Source: Enterobacter asburiae (lineage in GTDB: Bacteria > Pseudomonadota > Gammaproteobacteria > Enterobacterales > Enterobacteriaceae). From it: a DNA stretch of 64,000 nt. A model generated the notes under the pieces. That model had not been told where the DNA came from, did no database searches, and saw only the letters and a list, made by a program, of their open reading frames with translations. The translations under genes and the position numbers were made by a program. Position 1 is the first letter of the stretch; the number at the start of each line of letters is the position of its first letter. Shown piece by piece: positions 40,568 through 50,552 of the stretch. Where the stretch lies: NCBI RefSeq assembly GCF_007035645.1, contig NZ_AP019632.1, positions 3,162,001 through 3,226,000 on the forward strand, written 5' to 3'.

Positions 40568-40587
40568 TATAATGAGAATTGTTATCA
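40568..40587 (+). promoter_or_regulatory. gpmA promoter -10 with overlapping Fur box
   Basis: TATAAT at 40568-40573 overlaps TGAGAAT-T-GTTATCA at 40573-40587, a 7-1-7 Fur box with two mismatches. A plausible -35 TTGCTG is at 40544. E. coli gpmA is reported as Fur-regulated. Confidence 0.75.
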
Positions 40588-40613
40588 TTCTAAAAATGCT
40601 TGAGGAGTAAGAG

Positions 40614-41366
40614 ATGGCTATAACTAAGCTGGTCCTGGTGCGTCACGGCGAAAGCCAGTGGAACAACGAAAACCGCTTTACCGGTTGGTACGACGTTGAT
40701 CTGTCTGAGAAAGGCGTAAGCGAAGCAAAAGCAGCGGGTAAACTGCTGAAGGAAGAAGGCTTCAGCTTTGATTTTGCTTACACCTCTGTGCTGAAACGTG
40801 CCATCCACACCCTGTGGAACGTGCTGGACGAACTGGATCAGGCCTGGCTGCCGGTTGAGAAGTCCTGGAAACTGAACGAACGTCACTACGGTGCGCTGCA
40901 GGGCCTGAACAAAGCGGAAACCGCTGAGAAATATGGCGACGAGCAGGTTAAACAGTGGCGTCGCGGCTTCGCAATCACCCCGCCAGAGCTGACCAAAGAT
41001 GACGAGCGCTACCCGGGCCACGATCCGCGTTACGCGAAGCTGACCGACGCTGAGCTGCCAACCACCGAAAGCCTGGCGCTGACCATCGACCGCGTTGTGC
41101 CTTACTGGAACGAAACCATTCTGCCACGCCTGAAAAGCGGCGAGCGCGTGATCATCGCTGCTCACGGTAACTCCCTGCGTGCGCTGGTGAAATACCTGGA
41201 CAACATGGGTGAAGACGAAATCCTTGAACTGAACATCCCAACTGGCGTACCGCTGGTGTATGAGTTCGACGAAAACTTCAAGCCAATCAAACACTACTAT
41301 CTGGGTAACGCAGAAGAGATCGCGGCGAAAGCAGCGGCTGTCGCGAACCAGGGTAAAGCGAAGTAA
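40614..41366 (+). CDS. gpmA: 2,3-bisphosphoglycerate-dependent phosphoglycerate mutase GpmA
   Basis: Glycolytic mutase interconverting 3- and 2-phosphoglycerate, 250 residues. The phosphohistidine motif is [11 protein letters not shown] with H11, and the second catalytic histidine is in [16 protein letters not shown] lies 6 bases before the ATG. Codon use is strongly biased toward common codons, consistent with high expression. Monocistronic, ending at a shared terminator. Confidence 0.98.
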   Translation: MAITKLVLVRHGESQWNNENRFTGWYDVDLSEKGVSEAKAAGKLLKEEGFSFDFAYTSVLKRAIHTLWNVLDELDQAWLPVEKSWKLNERHYGALQGLNKAETAEKYGDEQVKQWRRGFAITPPELTKDDERYPGHDPRYAKLTDAELPTTESLALTIDRVVPYWNETILPRLKSGERVIIAAHGNSLRALVKYLDNMGEDEILELNIPTGVPLVYEFDENFKPIKHYYLGNAEEIAAKAAAVANQGKAK

Positions 41367-41380
41367 TTTTCGCAAGGCAT

Positions 41381-41412
41381 AAAAAAAGCGCGGAGCCTTC
41401 CGCGCTTTTTTA
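41381..41412. terminator. Bidirectional terminator between gpmA and aroG
   Basis: GCGCGGA-GCCT-TCCGCGC stem flanked by A7 and T6, serving both convergent genes. Confidence 0.93.
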
Positions 41413-41427
41413 TTTGTGTCTGAAAAT

Positions 41428-42480
41428 TCAGCCGCGGCGCGCTTTTACCGCATTCGCCAGCTGACGCAGGATGGTATCGGTATCGTCCCAGCCAATGCAG
41501 GCATCGGTGACGCTTTTGCCATACACCAGCGGCTCGCTGCCTTCCAGGTTCTGGTTACCTTCGACCAGATGGCTTTCGATCATCACCCCAATTACCGCCT
41601 TCTCACCGCCGGCAATCTGCTGGCAAACGTCTGCCCCTACTTCCATCTGCTTTTTAAACTGCTTGCTGGAGTTGGCATGGCTGAAATCGATCATCACCTG
41701 CGGTGGCAGCCCGGCTTTTTCCAGCCCGACCTTCACTTCTGCCACGTGTTTCGCGCTGTAGTTCGGCTCTTTACCGCCGCGCAGAATGATATGGCAGTCA
41801 CCGTTACCACTGGTGTTAACGATGGCGGAATGGCCCCATTTGGTCACGGACAGGAAGCAGTGCGGCGCACCCGCTGCGTTGATAGCGTCGATAGCCACCT
41901 TAATGGTGCCGTCAGTGCCGTTTTTGAAACCTACCGGGCAAGAAAGACCGGACGCCAGCTCACGGTGAACCTGAGATTCGGTTGTGCGGGCACCAATTGC
42001 GCCCCAGCTCATCAGGTCTGCCAGATATTGTGGCGTAATCATGTCGAGGAATTCACCGGCCGCAGGCAGGCCGCTGTCGTTGATCTCCAGCAGCAGCTTG
42101 CGCGCAATGCGCAGGCCGTCGTTGATCTGGAAGCTGTTATCCATATGCGGATCGTTAATCAGCCCTTTCCAGCCCACGGTGGTACGCGGTTTTTCAAAAT
42201 AAACGCGCATCACGATTTCCAGCTCGTCCTTCAGCTCTTCACGGAGGGTGAGCAGACGGGCAGCGTACTCTTTCGCAGCTGCAGGATCGTGAATGGAGCA
42301 CGGACCAATCACCACCAGAAGACGATCGTCATTACCTTTCAGGATCTTATGGATCGCTTTACGAGCATGAGAAACCGTGTTTGCGGCATTTTCAGTGGCG
42401 GGGAATTTCTCAAGGAGCGCTACAGGAGGTAATAACTCGTTGATCTCTTTAATGCGTAAATCGTCGTTCTGATAATTCAT
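41428..42480 (-). CDS. aroG: 3-deoxy-7-phosphoheptulonate synthase, Phe-sensitive AroG
   Basis: First enzyme of the shikimate pathway, condensing phosphoenolpyruvate and erythrose 4-phosphate. It has 350 residues. The metal and PEP-site segments GPCSIHDP, FEKPRTTVGWKG, GARTTESQ, KNGTDGT and DFSHANSSKQ are intact. The N-terminus MNYQNDDLRIKEINELLPP identifies the AroG isozyme, feedback-inhibited by phenylalanine. A TyrR box lies upstream. Confidence 0.97.
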   Translation of the reverse strand: MNYQNDDLRIKEINELLPPVALLEKFPATENAANTVSHARKAIHKILKGNDDRLLVVIGPCSIHDPAAAKEYAARLLTLREELKDELEIVMRVYFEKPRTTVGWKGLINDPHMDNSFQINDGLRIARKLLLEINDSGLPAAGEFLDMITPQYLADLMSWGAIGARTTESQVHRELASGLSCPVGFKNGTDGTIKVAIDAINAAGAPHCFLSVTKWGHSAIVNTSGNGDCHIILRGGKEPNYSAKHVAEVKVGLEKAGLPPQVMIDFSHANSSKQFKKQMEVGADVCQQIAGGEKAVIGVMIESHLVEGNQNLEGSEPLVYGKSVTDACIGWDDTDTILRQLANAVKARRG

Positions 42481-42784
42481 TTTCTTTCCAGCTCTGCCAT
42501 ATCTTTAGTAATGAAAGCAATCCTTTCAATCTATCTTGTCGACCAGGAAGTGTAAACACGGTTTTACACTTCACGCAGATAATTCCTGGAATTCGCCTAA
42601 AAATCGCCACAAAATAGCGAAAAACGAGATCTAACCTAAGCTTTTTAACTGTAACAACCAATTTTACACGCTTAAACGCGATTCCCTACTGACGTAAGTC
42701 CGTAAGGCGGAATCTTTCGCCTCAGAAAAAGATGCACTGTTGGAGAATGTTATCCAGCGTAACGACAAGAACAGGAGCACCATG
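42481..42784. other. Divergent aroG-ybgS intergenic region
   Basis: Holds the aroG promoter and TyrR box on the left. On the right are the leader of ybgS and a CGTAAG direct repeat at 42693 and 42701. No gene is seen. Confidence 0.7.
42551..42568 (-). promoter_or_regulatory. TyrR box of aroG
   Basis: TGTAAA-CACGGT-TTTACA, an exact match to the TGTAAA-N6-TTTACA consensus, 71 bases upstream of aroG. E. coli aroG has one such box through which TyrR represses with phenylalanine or tryptophan. Confidence 0.9.
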
Positions 42785-43165
42785 ATGAAAATGACAAAAC
42801 TGGCAACCCTCTTCCTGACCGCCACACTTACTCTGGCAAGCGGCAGCGTCCTGGCCGCGGAAACGGGCACATCAGACAGCAACGGTGATGCGAATGCCGC
42901 TGCGGCAGCAGGCCAGCCCGCACCTGATGCGAAACAGAATATCGCCCCGAATAATGTCGACAACAGCCAGATTAATACCGGCAACACCAACACCGGCGGC
43001 ACCATGCTGCATCCCAACGGCAGCGGTTCCGGCACCATGAATCATGACAATATGAGCTCGGACGAGGTTCATAAGAACTCAATGTGCAAGGACGGCAAAT
43101 GCCCTGACCCTAATGACAAAGTAGGGAACGATGCGAATACCAAAACCGATGGCACCACCCAGTAA
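42785..43165 (+). CDS. ybgS: Homeobox-like periplasmic protein YbgS
   Basis: A 126-residue exported protein of unknown function, matching E. coli YbgS. A signal peptide ([17 protein letters not shown]) ends in SVLAA, then a low-complexity stretch rich in Asn, Gly, Ala and Asp. Its C-terminal cysteine pair lies in [10 protein letters not shown] chose the second of two adjacent ATGs because AGGAG is 7 bases from it. A terminator follows. Confidence 0.9.
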   Translation: MKMTKLATLFLTATLTLASGSVLAAETGTSDSNGDANAAAAAGQPAPDAKQNIAPNNVDNSQINTGNTNTGGTMLHPNGSGSGTMNHDNMSSDEVHKNSMCKDGKCPDPNDKVGNDANTKTDGTTQ

Positions 43166-43184
43166 CGGGGGTGTTCGGTAAGAA

Positions 43185-43214
43185 AAAGGAGAGCTCTGGC
43201 TCTCCTTTCTTTTT
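43185..43214 (+). terminator. Intrinsic terminator of ybgS
   Basis: Ten-base-pair stem AAAGGAGAGC-TCTG-GCTCTCCTTT followed by CTTTTT. Confidence 0.92.
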
Positions 43215-43270
43215 GGAGTAACCTATTAAAAACGCTACACTAAAAACAATAACACATCAGGAAAGCAGAC

Positions 43271-44209
43271 ATGGCTCACTCCCATTCCCATTCACCCTCT
43301 CCCGGCAACGACAACGCTAAACGACTGATGCTGGCCTTTGGCGTTACCGCAACGTTTATGATTATCGAGGTCATTGGCGGCCTGATTTCCGGCTCTCTGG
43401 CGCTACTGGCCGATGCCGGACACATGCTGACCGATGCCGCAGCGCTGCTCTTCGCCCTGCTGGCGGTGCAGTTTGCGCGTCGTCCTCCCAATGCGCGCCA
43501 TACCTTCGGCTGGCTGAGGCTGACAACCCTCGCCGCGTTTGTTAACGCTATTGCGCTGGTGGTCATTACCGTTCTTATCGTCTGGGAGGCCGTACAGCGA
43601 TTCAGACACCCGCAGCCGATCGCCGGGGCGACAATGATGGTGATTGCCGTGGCGGGGCTGCTGGCGAATATCCTCGCCTTCTGGATTTTGCACCGCGGCA
43701 GCGGGGAAAAGAACCTCAACGTGCGCGCTGCGGCTCTGCATGTTCTGGGTGATTTGCTCGGCTCAGTCGGGGCGATTGTCGCCGCGCTGGTGATCCTCTA
43801 CACCGGCTGGACGCCTGTCGATCCTATTCTGTCCGTGCTGGTGTCGTGTCTGGTCTTGCGCAGCGCCTGGCGGCTGCTGAAGGAGAGCGTGAATGAACTG
43901 CTTGAAGGGGCACCGGCATCGATGGATATTGACGAGCTAAAGCGCAACCTGCGCCGTTCAGTCCCGGAAGTGCGCAACGTTCATCACGTTCACGTCTGGC
44001 TGGTGGGGGAAAAACCGGTCATGACGCTGCACGTCCAGGTGATCCCGCCTCACGACCACGATGCGCTGCTTGAGCGCATCCAGCATTTTCTTGAACATCA
44101 CTACGAAATTGGCCACGCCACCATCCAGATGGAGTATCAGCCCTGTAACGGGCCGGACTGCCACCTTAACGAGGCGCAGTCCGGACATTCACATCAGCAT
44201 CACCACTAG
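43271..44209 (+). CDS. zitB: Zinc transporter ZitB (cation diffusion facilitator)
   Basis: A 312-residue CDF-family Zn2+/H+ antiporter of the inner membrane. It has six membrane segments, histidine-rich ends ([10 protein letters not shown] and HSHQHHH), and the metal sites ADAGHMLTD and [10 protein letters not shown] on helices 2 and 5. The C-terminal cytoplasmic domain includes [18 protein letters not shown] precedes the ATG. Confidence 0.96.
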   Translation: MAHSHSHSPSPGNDNAKRLMLAFGVTATFMIIEVIGGLISGSLALLADAGHMLTDAAALLFALLAVQFARRPPNARHTFGWLRLTTLAAFVNAIALVVITVLIVWEAVQRFRHPQPIAGATMMVIAVAGLLANILAFWILHRGSGEKNLNVRAAALHVLGDLLGSVGAIVAALVILYTGWTPVDPILSVLVSCLVLRSAWRLLKESVNELLEGAPASMDIDELKRNLRRSVPEVRNVHHVHVWLVGEKPVMTLHVQVIPPHDHDALLERIQHFLEHHYEIGHATIQMEYQPCNGPDCHLNEAQSGHSHQHHH

Positions 44210-44925
44210 CTGGAAAGCGCGTGAGAACCTCGCTCACGCGCGCTCTTAATCCACATCCGGCTGCCGTTCAGCGCAATGAAGGTCAGCAGCAGATATTCCA
44301 GCGACATTGCATAGACGCCCTGCAGGGCGAAGATCGCCACGCTGATCACGTTGATGATGACCCACAGCAGCCAGTTCTCAACGTATTTACGGGTCATCAG
44401 GATCATCGCCGCAATCGACAGCACCATCATGCAGGAATCCCAGAACGGGAAGGCATCCGCCTGGAGCTCGGGCATCGTCACGTTCAGGCCGAAACCGGAC
44501 ATGACCGAAACGGCAACGCGGGTCAGGAACGCAAACACCGGGTTGATATAGACGGTCATTAAACCAATGGCGACCATGCAGGCGACAAACCAGGCGATGG
44601 CTTTCGGCAAGGGCAGCCAGCGGATCTGCAGCTCTGCCTCCTGCTGGCTGTTCTGACGCGACCACGCGTACCAGCCGTAAATATTGGCGGCGAAGAAGAA
44701 CAGCTGCAAAAGCAGACTGGCGTACAGCTGGATCTGGAAGAAGATAATCGCAAACAGCGTAACGTTTATCAGCCCGAACGCGTAGTTGCTGATCTTCTCC
44801 AGGCTTGCCAGCCAGATACAGAGTAATCCCGCCAGCGTGCCAACGGCCTCAATCCATGACAGGTCATAGCCACCTGCACCAATCGGTATATGAACCAGAA
44901 TGTTCTGCGTGCTAAAAAAATCCAT
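44206..44925 (-). CDS. pnuC: Nicotinamide riboside transporter PnuC
   Basis: A 239-residue SWEET-like transporter of nicotinamide riboside with seven membrane segments. The substrate-site segments [19 protein letters not shown] and YGWYAW are family hallmarks. It follows nadA by 21 bases and is probably in the same NadR-controlled operon. Its 3' end overlaps zitB by 4 bases. Confidence 0.96.
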   Translation of the reverse strand: MDFFSTQNILVHIPIGAGGYDLSWIEAVGTLAGLLCIWLASLEKISNYAFGLINVTLFAIIFFQIQLYASLLLQLFFFAANIYGWYAWSRQNSQQEAELQIRWLPLPKAIAWFVACMVAIGLMTVYINPVFAFLTRVAVSVMSGFGLNVTMPELQADAFPFWDSCMMVLSIAAMILMTRKYVENWLLWVIINVISVAIFALQGVYAMSLEYLLLTFIALNGSRMWIKSARERGSHALSS

Positions 44926-44946
44926 CTTTTCCCCGGTCGTTTTGAA

Positions 44947-45990
44947 TTAAGTACGTAGTGTAGCCGCAAAATCCAGCATGCGGTTAAGCGGAATTAACGC
45001 ACCTTCACGCAGGGCGGCATCCACATGGATTTCATGTGCTGCCCCGCCCGTCTCGAGCCCTTCGGCAATGGCCTTCAGGCCATTCATCGCCATCCACGGA
45101 CAATGCGCACAGCTGCGACACGTTGCGCCCTCGCCCGCCGTTGGCGCTTCAAGGAGCTCTTTCTCCGGCACGGCCTGCTGCATCTTGTAGAAGATACCGC
45201 GATCGGTTGCCACGATGAGCTGTCTGTTAGGCAGCGTTCTGGCCGCGTTGATAAGCTGGCTGGTTGAGCCCACGGCGTCCGCCATGTCGACAATCGACTG
45301 CGGTGATTCAGGGTGAACAAGAATCGCGGCGTCAGGATAAAGTGCCTTCATGCGCGCCAGCGCCTGAGTTTTGAATTCGTCGTGCACAATGCAGGCACCC
45401 TGCCAGCAGAGAACGTCAGCCCCCGTCTGCTTCTGGACATAATTTCCAAGATGGCGGTCAGGCGCCCAGATGATTTTCTCGCCCAGGCTATCCAGATGTT
45501 CAATCAGCTCAACGGCGATGCTGGAGGTGACAACCCAGTCTGCCCGCGCTTTTACCGCCGCAGAGGTGTTGGCGTAAACCACCACGGTCCGGTCAGGGTA
45601 GGCGTCACAGAAGGCCGTGAATTCGTCAATCGGGCAGCCGAGATCAAGTGAACACTCCGCATTAAGCGTCGGCATCAGAATGGTTTTTTCAGGGCTCAGG
45701 ATCTTTGCCGTTTCGCCCATAAAACGCACGCCAGCAACCAGCAGCGTGGAAGCAGGATGTTTTGCACCGAAGCGTGCCATCTCCAGTGAGTCAGAAATAC
45801 AGCCGCCGGTCTCTTCCGCCAGCTGCTGAATTTCCGGGTCGGTGTAGTAATGGGCCACCATCACCGCATCTCGTTCTTTGAGAAGACGTTTGATCTTCTC
45901 ACGGTAGAATTGCTTTTCGTCCTGGCTCAGCGGGACAGGCTTTGGCGGAAACGGATAGATTGCGGCTTCAGGATCAAACATCACACTCAT
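44947..45990 (-). CDS. nadA: Quinolinate synthase NadA
   Basis: [4Fe-4S] enzyme that condenses iminoaspartate with dihydroxyacetone phosphate to quinolinate in NAD synthesis. The start at 45990 ([18 protein letters not shown]) gives 347 residues as in E. coli. The cluster cysteines lie in [27 protein letters not shown] and [12 protein letters not shown]. First gene of nadA-pnuC. Confidence 0.97.
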   Translation of the reverse strand: MSVMFDPEAAIYPFPPKPVPLSQDEKQFYREKIKRLLKERDAVMVAHYYTDPEIQQLAEETGGCISDSLEMARFGAKHPASTLLVAGVRFMGETAKILSPEKTILMPTLNAECSLDLGCPIDEFTAFCDAYPDRTVVVYANTSAAVKARADWVVTSSIAVELIEHLDSLGEKIIWAPDRHLGNYVQKQTGADVLCWQGACIVHDEFKTQALARMKALYPDAAILVHPESPQSIVDMADAVGSTSQLINAARTLPNRQLIVATDRGIFYKMQQAVPEKELLEAPTAGEGATCRSCAHCPWMAMNGLKAIAEGLETGGAAHEIHVDAALREGALIPLNRMLDFAATLRT

Positions 45991-46063
45991 TATGGCTTCT
46001 CGTTTTACGGGCTTAACAATATTGCCTTTCTTTTGCATGACATAGCAAAACGCATGGCAATTG

Positions 46064-46081
46064 TGTTTTGTATACTAAACA
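46064..46081 (-). promoter_or_regulatory. NadR box of nadA-pnuC
   Basis: TGTTTT-GTATAC-TAAACA, one mismatch from the NadR consensus TGTTTA-N6-TAAACA, 74 bases upstream of nadA. NadR represses when NAD is plentiful. Confidence 0.85.
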
Positions 46082-46181
46082 AGATAGCGAATATGAGAGG
46101 AAAAGTCACCGGAAATAGGTGCGGATAGCATTTGTCGGCCGGCGGCTTCACCTTGCCCGACCTGCACAGACGGCAGATAGC

Positions 46182-46207
46182 AAAAAGGCGCCTTTAGGGC
46201 GCCTTTC
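46182..46207 (-). terminator. Intrinsic terminator after tRNA-Lys
   Basis: Nine-base-pair stem AAAGGCGCC / GGCGCCTTT with a five-base loop, and on the minus strand a T run after the stem. Confidence 0.88.
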
Positions 46208-46212
46208 TACAC

Positions 46213-46288
46213 TGGTGGGTCGTGCAGGATTCGAACCTGCGACCAATTGATTAAAAGTCAACTGCTCTACCAACTGAGCTAACGACCC
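46213..46288 (-). tRNA. tRNA-Lys (anticodon UUU)
   Basis: A 76-base gene including the encoded CCA. The acceptor stem is GGGTCGT / ACGACCC, the D-arm AGCTCAGTTGGTAGAGC, the anticodon loop CTTTTAA, and the T-arm GCAGGTTCGAATCCTGC. It stands alone between cpoB and nadA, where E. coli has a cluster of seven Lys and Val tRNA genes. Confidence 0.98.
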
Positions 46289-46414
46289 ACTTTTACGCTG
46301 TTTTCACGTTGTTTGATATCCCGTGGCAACGGCGGCATATATTACTGATTTAAGAATTCAGCGCAACAAAAATTTCGATGAAGATCACTTAACTGCTTAC
46401 GAATCATGCTGCAC

Positions 46415-46440
46415 GACCAGAAATAACGCGATTTCTGGTC
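46415..46440 (-). other. Hairpin downstream of cpoB
   Basis: Perfect ten-base-pair stem GACCAGAAAT-N6-ATTTCTGGTC 10 bases past the cpoB stop. There is no T run after it, so it may be a 3'-end stabiliser or processing site and not a terminator. Confidence 0.6.
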
Positions 46441-46449
46441 ATGCGATAA

Positions 46450-47244
46450 TCATCCCATCGAATTCAGACGTTTTTGCGCCTGCTTAGCACCTTCGGTACC
46501 CGGGAATTTGGAGACCACCTGCTGGTAAACCGCTTTGGCTTTCGCAGTGTCGCCTTTGTCCTGCATGATGACGCCCACTTTATACATCGCATCAGGCGCT
46601 TTTGGCGATTTCGGGTAATTTTTCACCACAGAGGCAAAATAAAACGCCGCATCGTCCTTTTTACCCTTGTTGTAATTCAACTGACCAAGCCAGTAATTCG
46701 CATTTGGCTGATAAGTGGAATCAGGGTATTTCTTAACAAAGTTCTGAAACGCAGCAAGCGCGTCATCCTGACGAGATTGATCCTGCACCAGGGCAATGGC
46801 CGCGTTGTAGTCCGTATTCGCGTCACCGCTCTGTACAGGCGCACCTGTTGAAGCAGAAGCATCCGCAGCCGGAGCTGATGTCGCCGCACCGGTCTGATCG
46901 CCCGCGGCTGGCTGTGCTTGTGCTGCTGCACCACCGCTGCTCAGGCTATCTATCTGCAGCAAAATCTGCTTCTGACGTTCCACAACCTGGTTCAACTGAT
47001 ACTGGCTTTCCTGAATCTGGCCGCGGAGAGAGTCAATATCGTTTTGGTTATCAGAAAGTTGTTGCTGGAGTTGGGTTAAAAGCTGGCTGTGAGCGTTAGA
47101 AATACGCTCGAGTTGAGTGACCCGGTCTTCTACCGAGCCTGAGCCGACACTACTGATTGGTGCCTGAGCAAAAGCGGCCCAGGGGGCCGCTATTCCAACC
47201 AGTAACGACAGACTCAACAGATGATGTCTGAAGTTACTGCTCAT
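46450..47244 (-). CDS. cpoB: Cell division coordinator CpoB (YbgF)
   Basis: A 264-residue periplasmic protein that links Tol-Pal with PBP1B during septation. A signal peptide ends at AFAQA. A heptad-rich coiled coil (residues about 40-100, including QQQLSDNQNDIDSLRGQIQE) forms the trimer, then an Ala/Gln-rich linker and three TPR repeats in the C-terminal half (DYNAAIALV, YWLGQLNYNKGKKDDA, MYKVGVIMQDKGD). It is 9 bases after pal. Confidence 0.95.
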   Translation of the reverse strand: MSSNFRHHLLSLSLLVGIAAPWAAFAQAPISSVGSGSVEDRVTQLERISNAHSQLLTQLQQQLSDNQNDIDSLRGQIQESQYQLNQVVERQKQILLQIDSLSSGGAAAQAQPAAGDQTGAATSAPAADASASTGAPVQSGDANTDYNAAIALVQDQSRQDDALAAFQNFVKKYPDSTYQPNANYWLGQLNYNKGKKDDAAFYFASVVKNYPKSPKAPDAMYKVGVIMQDKGDTAKAKAVYQQVVSKFPGTEGAKQAQKRLNSMG

Positions 47245-47253
47245 GCAATTCTC

Positions 47254-47799
<546 letters not shown>

Positions 47800-47810
47800 T
47801 TAATTATTAT

Positions 47811-49103
47811 TTACAGATACGGCGACCAGGCAGGTGATTTTACCTGTCCATCAGTTGCCGGAATACGCGCTTTGAAACGCCCATCTGTAGAAACCAGATT
47901 CAGCACAGATCCCATCCCCTGAGAAGAGCTGTAGATTACCATCGTGCCGTTAGGTGCCAGACTTGGCGTTTCATCCAGGAACGTTGACGACAGAACTTGA
48001 ACGCCACCCGCTACCAGATCCTGTTTGGCAATGTGCTGCTGCCCACCGTTGGAGCTCACCATTACCATAAATTTACCGTCGCTGCTCACGTCTGAGTTCT
48101 GGTTCTGCGAACCTTCCCAGGTAATACGCTGCGGAGCACCGCCGTTGATGTTGACTTTATAGATTTGTGGACGGCCAGCCTGGTCAGAAGTAAACGCCAG
48201 GTTTTGACTATCCGGGAACCATGAAGGTTCAGTGTTGTTGCTGCGACCGTCGGTCACCTGACGGATCTGGCCAGAGCCAATGTCCATCACGTACAGGTTC
48301 AGGCTACCGGTTTTTGACAGCGCAAACGCCAGTTTAGACCCGTCCGGAGAGAAGGAAGGTGCACCGTTGTGACGTGGGAAAGACGCCACCTGACGAACAG
48401 CACCGTTTGCCAGCGTCTGGATAACCAGCGCTGAACGGCCGCTTTCGAAGGTTACATAGGCCAGTTTAGAACCGTCCGGAGACCAGGCTGGAGACATCAG
48501 CGGCTGTGAAGAACGTTTCACCAGGAACTGGTTGTAGCCGTCGTAGTCAGATACGCGCAGCTCATACGGGAACTGACCACCGTTGGTCTGCACCACATAA
48601 GCAATACGGGTACGGAACGCCCCTTTAATGCCGGTCAGTTTTTCAAATACCGCATCGCTGGCAGCGTGTGCCGCGTAGCGCAGGTACTGCTTAGTGACCT
48701 TGTAAGAGTTCTGTGCCAGAACGGTACCCGGTGCACCGCCGGTATCCACCAGCTGCCAGGCCACGTTGTAAGAGCCGTCCGGGTTAGGCGTAACCTGACC
48801 CACAACCACGGCATCAATACCCAGTGCAGACCATGCTGCAGGCTGTACTTCCTGCGCGCTGCCCGGCTGCTGAGGCAGACGAGAACGATCTAACGGGTTG
48901 AATTTACCGCTGTTACGCAGGTCAGCCGCCACGATGCCACCGGCATCTTCAGGTGCAGCGCCAGGACCGGCCCACTGGAACGGAACAACACCGATTGGGC
49001 GTGCCGAGTCCACCCCCTGGGTGATCTCGATACGTACTTCTGCGTGCAGTACTGCTGCCCACAGCATTAAAAAACTAAATGCTACACGTAATGCCTGCTT
49101 CAT
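47811..49103 (-). CDS. tolB: Tol-Pal system periplasmic protein TolB
   Basis: A 430-residue periplasmic beta-propeller protein. A signal peptide ends at LHAEV; the mature N-terminus (EVRIEIT) is the TolA-contact segment. Six WD-like blades follow, each with [13 protein letters not shown] repeats. Two ATGs are adjacent; the second, at 49103, has better spacing from GGGAG and gives the E. coli length. Confidence 0.97.
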   Translation of the reverse strand: MKQALRVAFSFLMLWAAVLHAEVRIEITQGVDSARPIGVVPFQWAGPGAAPEDAGGIVAADLRNSGKFNPLDRSRLPQQPGSAQEVQPAAWSALGIDAVVVGQVTPNPDGSYNVAWQLVDTGGAPGTVLAQNSYKVTKQYLRYAAHAASDAVFEKLTGIKGAFRTRIAYVVQTNGGQFPYELRVSDYDGYNQFLVKRSSQPLMSPAWSPDGSKLAYVTFESGRSALVIQTLANGAVRQVASFPRHNGAPSFSPDGSKLAFALSKTGSLNLYVMDIGSGQIRQVTDGRSNNTEPSWFPDSQNLAFTSDQAGRPQIYKVNINGGAPQRITWEGSQNQNSDVSSDGKFMVMVSSNGGQQHIAKQDLVAGGVQVLSSTFLDETPSLAPNGTMVIYSSSQGMGSVLNLVSTDGRFKARIPATDGQVKSPAWSPYL

Positions 49104-49237
49104 CATATCTCCCTTATCCGGGTAACCTTACCCACGATAATTTAGCAGAATGTTAACAAACTCAAATAGACAAAACTACCAGAACCCTGTGACTAAACCT
49201 GGTCTATTTTTCCCCGTTTGCACGGGGAAAATGTAAC

Positions 49238-50524
49238 TTAAGGTTTGAAGTCCAGCGGCGCATTTTTGAAGACTTCGTAAACTGCCTGAGACGGCGGTTT
49301 AGGCATCTTCGCCTGACGCGCTGCAGCCAGGGCCGCAGTACATAAAGCCGGGTCGCCACCTTCAGACTTAATATCCAGCAGCATGCCGTCCGGAGCCAGT
49401 TTTATACGCAACGTACACGTTTTACCGGTATAGGAAGATGCATCATAGAATCGGCTTTCAATAGCGGATTTAATCTGCGCGGCATAACCGTTGATTTCAG
49501 CCCCTGTCGCACCGTTACTCTTAGTGTTACCACTTCCCGTCGGCGCTGCGTTGTTTCCTTTCGCCCCACCGCCCGTTTTCGGTGCATTCTTACCGGAGCT
49601 TAAATCGCCCAGCAGATCGTCAACCCCTGCGGCAGCAGCGGCTTTTTCAGCAGCCGCGGCCTTTTTGGCCGCCGCTTTATCAGCAGCAGCTTTCTTATCG
49701 GCAGCGGCCTTCTCAGCTGCAGCTTTCTTATCGGCGGCAGCCTTCTCAGCTGCAGCTTTTTTATCGGCAGCGGCTTTTTCAGCGGCGGCAGCTTTTTCTG
49801 CAGCCGCTTTCTCAGCAGCAGCCGCTTTCTTCGCGGCCTCGGCAGCAGCTTTCTTCTCTGCTTCCTGAGCGGCTTTTTTCGCGGCTTCCGCTTCGGCTTT
49901 CTTCTGAGCATCGGCAGCGGCTTTTTTCGCGGCTTCCGCTTCAGCTTTCTTCTGAGCATCGGCAGCGGCTTTCTTCGCGGCTTCCGCTTCAGCTTTCTTC
50001 TGAGCATCAGCAGCGGCTTTCTTCGCCGCTTCTGCCGCTAATTTTGCCTGGGCATCAGCCTGTGCTTTCGCGTCCGCTGCGGCTTTTGCTGCCGCCTCTT
50101 CCGCCTGCTTTTGCTGTTCCTGTGCTTTCTTCGCGGCCTCTTCGGCTTGCTTCTGCTGTTCCGCCTGCTCTTTCGCAGCTTCCTGCGCCTGCAAACGCTC
50201 TTTCTCAAGCTGCTTCAGACGCTCCTGCTCTGCGGCCTGCTTTTCACGCAGTTCTTCCGCCTGCTGTTGCGACTGTTTTTCACGCTGCTCTTCAGCCCGT
50301 TTGGCACTCGCCTTCTGCTGCTGTTCGCGATTATAGTTCTGTACTACCGCACCGGGATCCACCATCACGGCGTCAATGGAAGACCCTCCACCGCCACCGG
50401 CTGATGCATCAATATGCTCGTCGAACGAACTCCAGATCAGCGCTGCAAAGAGAATCACGTGCAGCACTGCGGAGACGATTATCGCTCGCTTAAGCTTGTC
50501 GTTCTGTTCGGTTGCCTTTGACAC
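49238..50524 (-). CDS. tolA: Cell envelope integrity protein TolA
   Basis: A 428-residue inner-membrane protein of the Tol-Pal machine. The start codon is GTG, as in E. coli. It has an N-terminal transmembrane helix (about residues 13-34) with the SHLH-like contact for TolQR, a glycine hinge (GGGGGS), a long Ala/Lys/Glu helical domain II (about 65-300) and a globular domain III (about 340-428) with the disulfide cysteines C370 and C395. Domain II carries DNA-level tandem repeats. It is the receptor for group A colicins and filamentous phage in E. coli. Confidence 0.96.
   Translation of the reverse strand: MSKATEQNDKLKRAIIVSAVLHVILFAALIWSSFDEHIDASAGGGGGSSIDAVMVDPGAVVQNYNREQQQKASAKRAEEQREKQSQQQAEELREKQAAEQERLKQLEKERLQAQEAAKEQAEQQKQAEEAAKKAQEQQKQAEEAAAKAAADAKAQADAQAKLAAEAAKKAAADAQKKAEAEAAKKAAADAQKKAEAEAAKKAAADAQKKAEAEAAKKAAQEAEKKAAAEAAKKAAAAEKAAAEKAAAAEKAAADKKAAAEKAAADKKAAAEKAAADKKAAADKAAAKKAAAAEKAAAAAGVDDLLGDLSSGKNAPKTGGGAKGNNAAPTGSGNTKSNGATGAEINGYAAQIKSAIESRFYDASSYTGKTCTLRIKLAPDGMLLDIKSEGGDPALCTAALAAARQAKMPKPPSQAVYEVFKNAPLDFKP
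49676..49774 (-). repeat. 33-base tandem repeats in tolA
   Basis: Three consecutive near-identical units encoding AAADKKAAAEK (residues about 251-283, the last ending ADK). Confidence 0.8.
49889..50032 (-). repeat. 48-base tandem repeats in tolA
   Basis: Three consecutive units encoding EAAKKAAADAQKKAEA (residues about 165-212), nearly identical at DNA level, with a fourth, diverged unit following. Confidence 0.85.
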
Positions 50525-50552
50525 TATCGGTTCCCAAAAACTACGCGGATGA

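Noticed and set aside
42653..42671. Possible second TyrR box near ybgS
   Set aside because: TGTAAC-AACCAA-TTTTAC differs from the consensus and the spacing is off by one; one exact box already explains aroG.
49676..50032. Regular repeats that could suggest a CRISPR array
   Set aside because: The repeats are contiguous, in frame and encode TolA domain II; there are no spacers and no cas genes.
49582..50493. 303-codon open frame antisense to tolA
   Set aside because: It arises from the repetitive Ala/Lys codons of TolA domain II read in reverse, giving a low-complexity Leu/Arg/Pro product.
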